Below, piece after piece: positions 61,824-64,000 of a DNA stretch of 64,000 nucleotides (positions within the stretch are counted from its first letter, which is position 1; each line of letters starts with the position of its first letter). Location of the stretch: positions 116,849 to 180,848 of the forward strand of contig CBDFHU010000113.1 in the NCBI GenBank assembly GCA_965247375.1, given 5' to 3'. The notes beneath the pieces are model-generated. The model worked only from the letters and a program-made list of their open reading frames with translations. It had not been told where the DNA came from and ran no database searches. The DNA is from Arsenicibacter sp965247375. Lineage in GTDB: Bacteria > Bacteroidota > Bacteroidia > Cytophagales > Spirosomataceae. A program made the position numbers and the translations under genes.

Positions 61824-62234
61824 ATGAAAACGACCATGTTAACCCTCGCCCTTGTCAGTACACTTGCTATCGGTAACGCATTTGCCCAGCGCGGCTATAA
61901 CCAGCCGGCTCAGCAAGGTAAAGTCAACATAACCCGGCAGATCGACAACAAACTCGATCTTTACAAACTGGACCAGTTAGACCGCGTGGTCAACCTGTCA
62001 TTCCAGCAGGAAAAAGCGATCAATAAAATTGAGAACCGCTACGATAAAATGGTCGTAAACAAAGGCCGGTTTATGTCAGAAAGAAATCTTCGTGAACTGG
62101 AGCAGAAAAAACAACAGGAGATTTTCGGCGTATTAACACCCGTACAGCAGCAAAAACTGCTTGCGTTTCAGAGCAACGCCAACCGGTATGACCAGAAAGG
62201 TGGATACGGCCCCCGTGGATACGGCCGCAGTTAA
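61824..62234 (+). CDS. Small secreted helical protein, Spy/CpxP-like
   Basis: 136 residues. Signal peptide (TLALVSTLAIGNAFAQ) followed by a charged helical part: RQIDNKLDLYKLDQLDRVV, EKAINKIENRYDKM, LRELEQKKQQEI and the LTxxQ-type end VLTPVQQQKLLAF. The LTPVQ motif resembles Spy/CpxP periplasmic chaperones but similarity is only to the short motif. The C-terminus is Gly/Arg/Tyr-rich. It faces the 62321 gene with a perfect palindrome between. Confidence 0.7.
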   Translation: MKTTMLTLALVSTLAIGNAFAQRGYNQPAQQGKVNITRQIDNKLDLYKLDQLDRVVNLSFQQEKAINKIENRYDKMVVNKGRFMSERNLRELEQKKQQEIFGVLTPVQQQKLLAFQSNANRYDQKGGYGPRGYGRS

Positions 62235-62268
62235 ACGCCCATTCCGGGTCCCTGCCTTTACTACATGA

Positions 62269-62298
62269 ACGTGCCCCGGTCAGCTGACCGGGGCACGT
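62269..62298. terminator. Perfect 30-bp palindrome between convergent genes
   Basis: The two 15-bp halves (core GCCCCGGTCAG) are exact complements with no loop. It lies between the stops at 62234 and 62321, a likely bidirectional terminator. Confidence 0.7.
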
Positions 62299-62320
62299 GT
62301 GTTTATGACAATCCGTTCTG

Positions 62321-63601
62321 TCAAGGCAGTTTTTCCAGCTCAATAACCGGTGCTTTTCCGGTGGCGGGGCGGGTAAATTCCGTTTTCAGCGGTACGTTTT
62401 CGTTGAAGAATCCGCAGTTTTTCAGAAAAAAGGCTCCGCTAGTTAAGCCACCGGCATAGTCGAGCCGATAGCCTTTCTGCGCAGTAGCATCGCCGGTGAA
62501 GCGGGCCTGCGTCAGTTCGTGCCACACGCCATCTGTGTCCCGCACCCACTGGTTGCCGTAGCGGGCCATGCGGCTGTGGTTGCCGGTTTCGGGAATAAAG
62601 TTTTCCAGAAACGAATGCAGCCGCATCAGGTGGGTCGATGTAGCGGGGCGTTTAAAGCTGGCAATCACCTGCCACTTCCCTTGTTCCGGCGCGTAAAAAT
62701 AAGCGGTATAGATGGTGCTGTTGTTCTCAACCGGCTGGCCACGCAGCAGAAACCGGTAGGTGTTGCCTGCCTTCCAGTTGTAGCGCAGAAAACTTTGCCC
62801 GCCTGCCCCTTCGTTACCGAATTCGCCGGTGTATACGCCTTCGCCTTTTTTGAGCATCACGATTTTCTGGTCATCAGGAATGCTTTTCGGATCATCGGTT
62901 TTAAACGGGCTCCACACCGAAAACAGAATCCGGCGCTCAGTCGGGGAGTTGACCTGGATGCCGAAGTAGCCTTCGGCAAAACCGTTTGCCATAAAATACG
63001 AGCCGATCACATCCTGCCCTTCCGGCACAGTCAGTTCGTTGTAAAACCACTCGACCGGCTTACCGGCAGGGATCGGGTAGTTCAGATGTACCGACGGGCC
63101 GCGACGGCCCCAGTAAAAATAGTTGCCTTCGTTGTTCCGGACGAATTGAGCCCCTTTCGACGCCGGACCGCTCAACCGCAGATGGCTGACATCGGCAAAG
63201 ACCCGGCCGGTTTTCGTGAGCCCTTCCATTTCCATGAGCACATAGCCCGCCGTCGGAATGTCCCATTCACCGGCAGAAACCTCCCCGGTTTTACCCGCCG
63301 TCATGGTCAGTTGCTTTCCCTGTCCCAGCACCGAGACCCGCAGCGTACTGGTTCCTTCAGGCACCGAGCCACCTACTGCTACTTTCAGCTTACCGGGATT
63401 GGCTACCCATATATAGGTTTGCAACCAGGTATTCGGGTGTAGCCAGTCAGTCAGGCCGGTATTCCGGATTTTTTCCGTGCCGGAAGGAGTCATCCACGAA
63501 TTACCGCCAACCGGCACCACTACCGATGCCGTGTCGGACTGAGCCGGCAGTATATGGCTGAACAGCGTCAGCGCAAACGTAAAAAAGAAAATGTGTTTCA
63601 T
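62321..63601 (-). CDS. Secreted DUF3472/DUF5077-domain protein
   Basis: 426 residues from the ATG at 63601 (MKHIFFFTFALTLF, signal peptide ending ILPAQ). The first part (about 25-150) is a DUF5077-like beta domain (GGNSWMTPSGTEKIRNTGLTDWLHPNTWLQTYIWV). The second is DUF3472-like (YFYWGRRGPSVHLNYPIP, EWFYNELTVPEGQDVIGSYFMANGFAEGYFGIQVNS). These domains are common in secreted Bacteroidota proteins near carbohydrate genes; their function is not established. Divergent from the hydrolase at 63690. Confidence 0.85.
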   Translation of the reverse strand: MKHIFFFTFALTLFSHILPAQSDTASVVVPVGGNSWMTPSGTEKIRNTGLTDWLHPNTWLQTYIWVANPGKLKVAVGGSVPEGTSTLRVSVLGQGKQLTMTAGKTGEVSAGEWDIPTAGYVLMEMEGLTKTGRVFADVSHLRLSGPASKGAQFVRNNEGNYFYWGRRGPSVHLNYPIPAGKPVEWFYNELTVPEGQDVIGSYFMANGFAEGYFGIQVNSPTERRILFSVWSPFKTDDPKSIPDDQKIVMLKKGEGVYTGEFGNEGAGGQSFLRYNWKAGNTYRFLLRGQPVENNSTIYTAYFYAPEQGKWQVIASFKRPATSTHLMRLHSFLENFIPETGNHSRMARYGNQWVRDTDGVWHELTQARFTGDATAQKGYRLDYAGGLTSGAFFLKNCGFFNENVPLKTEFTRPATGKAPVIELEKLP

Positions 63602-63689
63602 TTGGTTGATTAATGCATGCATCCCGCGTTAAAAATACGAGTTCTCTGTCTTATAAAGGTAAGGCTCTCTTGTCGCTTACTTACTACTC

Positions 63690-64000
63690 ATGATCTCCCT
63701 CAAACACGCTCTGACTGCCGGTATGCTCGTTGCCGGTATGCTTTTTTCATTTACAAGCCACGCCCAGGAGGCGATTCCGCTATACGCCGGCAGCATACCG
63801 AATAATACCGACGCTCCCGACGAAGAGGTCGTAAATGCCGGTCAGGGTGCTTCCAAAGTATCCCGCCCTACGCTGACTATTTTCCTGCCGCCGCGAGACA
63901 AAGCCACCGGCGCGGCCGTGGTCGTTTGCCCGGGCGGAGGCTACGGCACGCTGGTTATGAAACGCGAAGGCTATGATGTGGCCAAAGCGCTGAATGAGCT
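63690..64000 (+). CDS. Secreted alpha/beta hydrolase (esterase/xylanase-associated type), partial
   Basis: The first 103 codons before the window ends. A signal peptide (AGMLVAGMLFSFTSHAQ) is followed by an esterase N-terminus: PTLTIFLPPRDKATGAAVVVCPGGGYGTLV, with the oxyanion motif of the acetyl-xylan-esterase/BD-FAE type, then MKREGYDVAKALNE. The nucleophile and the rest lie beyond the edge. Start at the ATG at 63690. Confidence 0.85.
   Translation, partial: MISLKHALTAGMLVAGMLFSFTSHAQEAIPLYAGSIPNNTDAPDEEVVNAGQGASKVSRPTLTIFLPPRDKATGAAVVVCPGGGYGTLVMKREGYDVAKALNE

Overview
The window looks like chromosomal DNA of a Bacteroidota bacterium, most likely a Cytophagales/Spirosomaceae-type organism. 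The support is: three SusC/TonB-type receptors (one paired with SusD), a FecI/FecR-type sigma/anti-sigma pair, promoters of the Bacteroidota form TAnnTTTG, weak Shine-Dalgarno signals, many secreted hydrolases and lipoproteins, and a large Ig-like surface protein. The genus is an inference. No rRNA, tRNA, insertion sequence, prophage or CRISPR array was seen.

Layout. 0-4.6 kb: truncated SusC receptor with its FecR anti-sigma, a divergent ECF sigma factor and a lone receiver protein. 5-9 kb: fatty-acid desaturase, ArsR-type repressor, old-yellow-enzyme reductase, and two membrane-protein genes that share the same palindrome at their promoters. 9-14 kb: small hypothetical genes, two cold-shock proteins, aldo/keto reductase, S10 peptidase. 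13.7-16.4 kb: TPP riboswitch in front of a TonB-dependent receptor, a probable thiamin uptake unit. 16.4-20.7 kb: RelE-like toxin/antitoxin pair, TIGR01777 epimerase, an AT-rich HEPN gene overlapping an unknown partner, thiolase, truncated receiver. 20.7-28.2 kb: cyanophycin synthetase (cphA), divergent cyanophycinase (cphB), a minimal ABC pair, a sulfatase and an isoaspartyl peptidase; together the Cph enzymes and the peptidase cover synthesis and full breakdown of cyanophycin. 28.3-34.2 kb: heavy-metal RND efflux (CusA/CusB-like) with a His-rich small secreted protein and a CDF transporter. 34.2-36.5 kb: ferredoxin plus U32 (TrhP-like) protein, Cys-rich secreted protein. 36.5-43.4 kb: two-component system, exported RraA-like protein, Tat-exported enolase-superfamily protein and a two-domain esterase. 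43.5-48.6 kb: a 1680-residue surface protein. 48.6-60 kb: AI-2E-type transporter, subtilase, and a SusC-SusD-esterase-CocE peptidase operon. 60-64 kb: assorted secreted proteins and the start of an alpha/beta hydrolase.

Three things stand out. (1) Five separate +1 insertions, each in a homopolymer run, disrupt four consecutive reading frames between 37.2 and 41.5 kb, although very long genes elsewhere are intact. (2) Intergenic DNA carries dispersed inverted arrays of 8-bp and 7-bp units and a 56-bp tandem repeat. (3) Several small uncharacterised modules deserve follow-up: the HEPN pair, the shared ACTTTG-N5-CAAAGT regulon, the minimal ABC pair and the ferredoxin-U32 pair.
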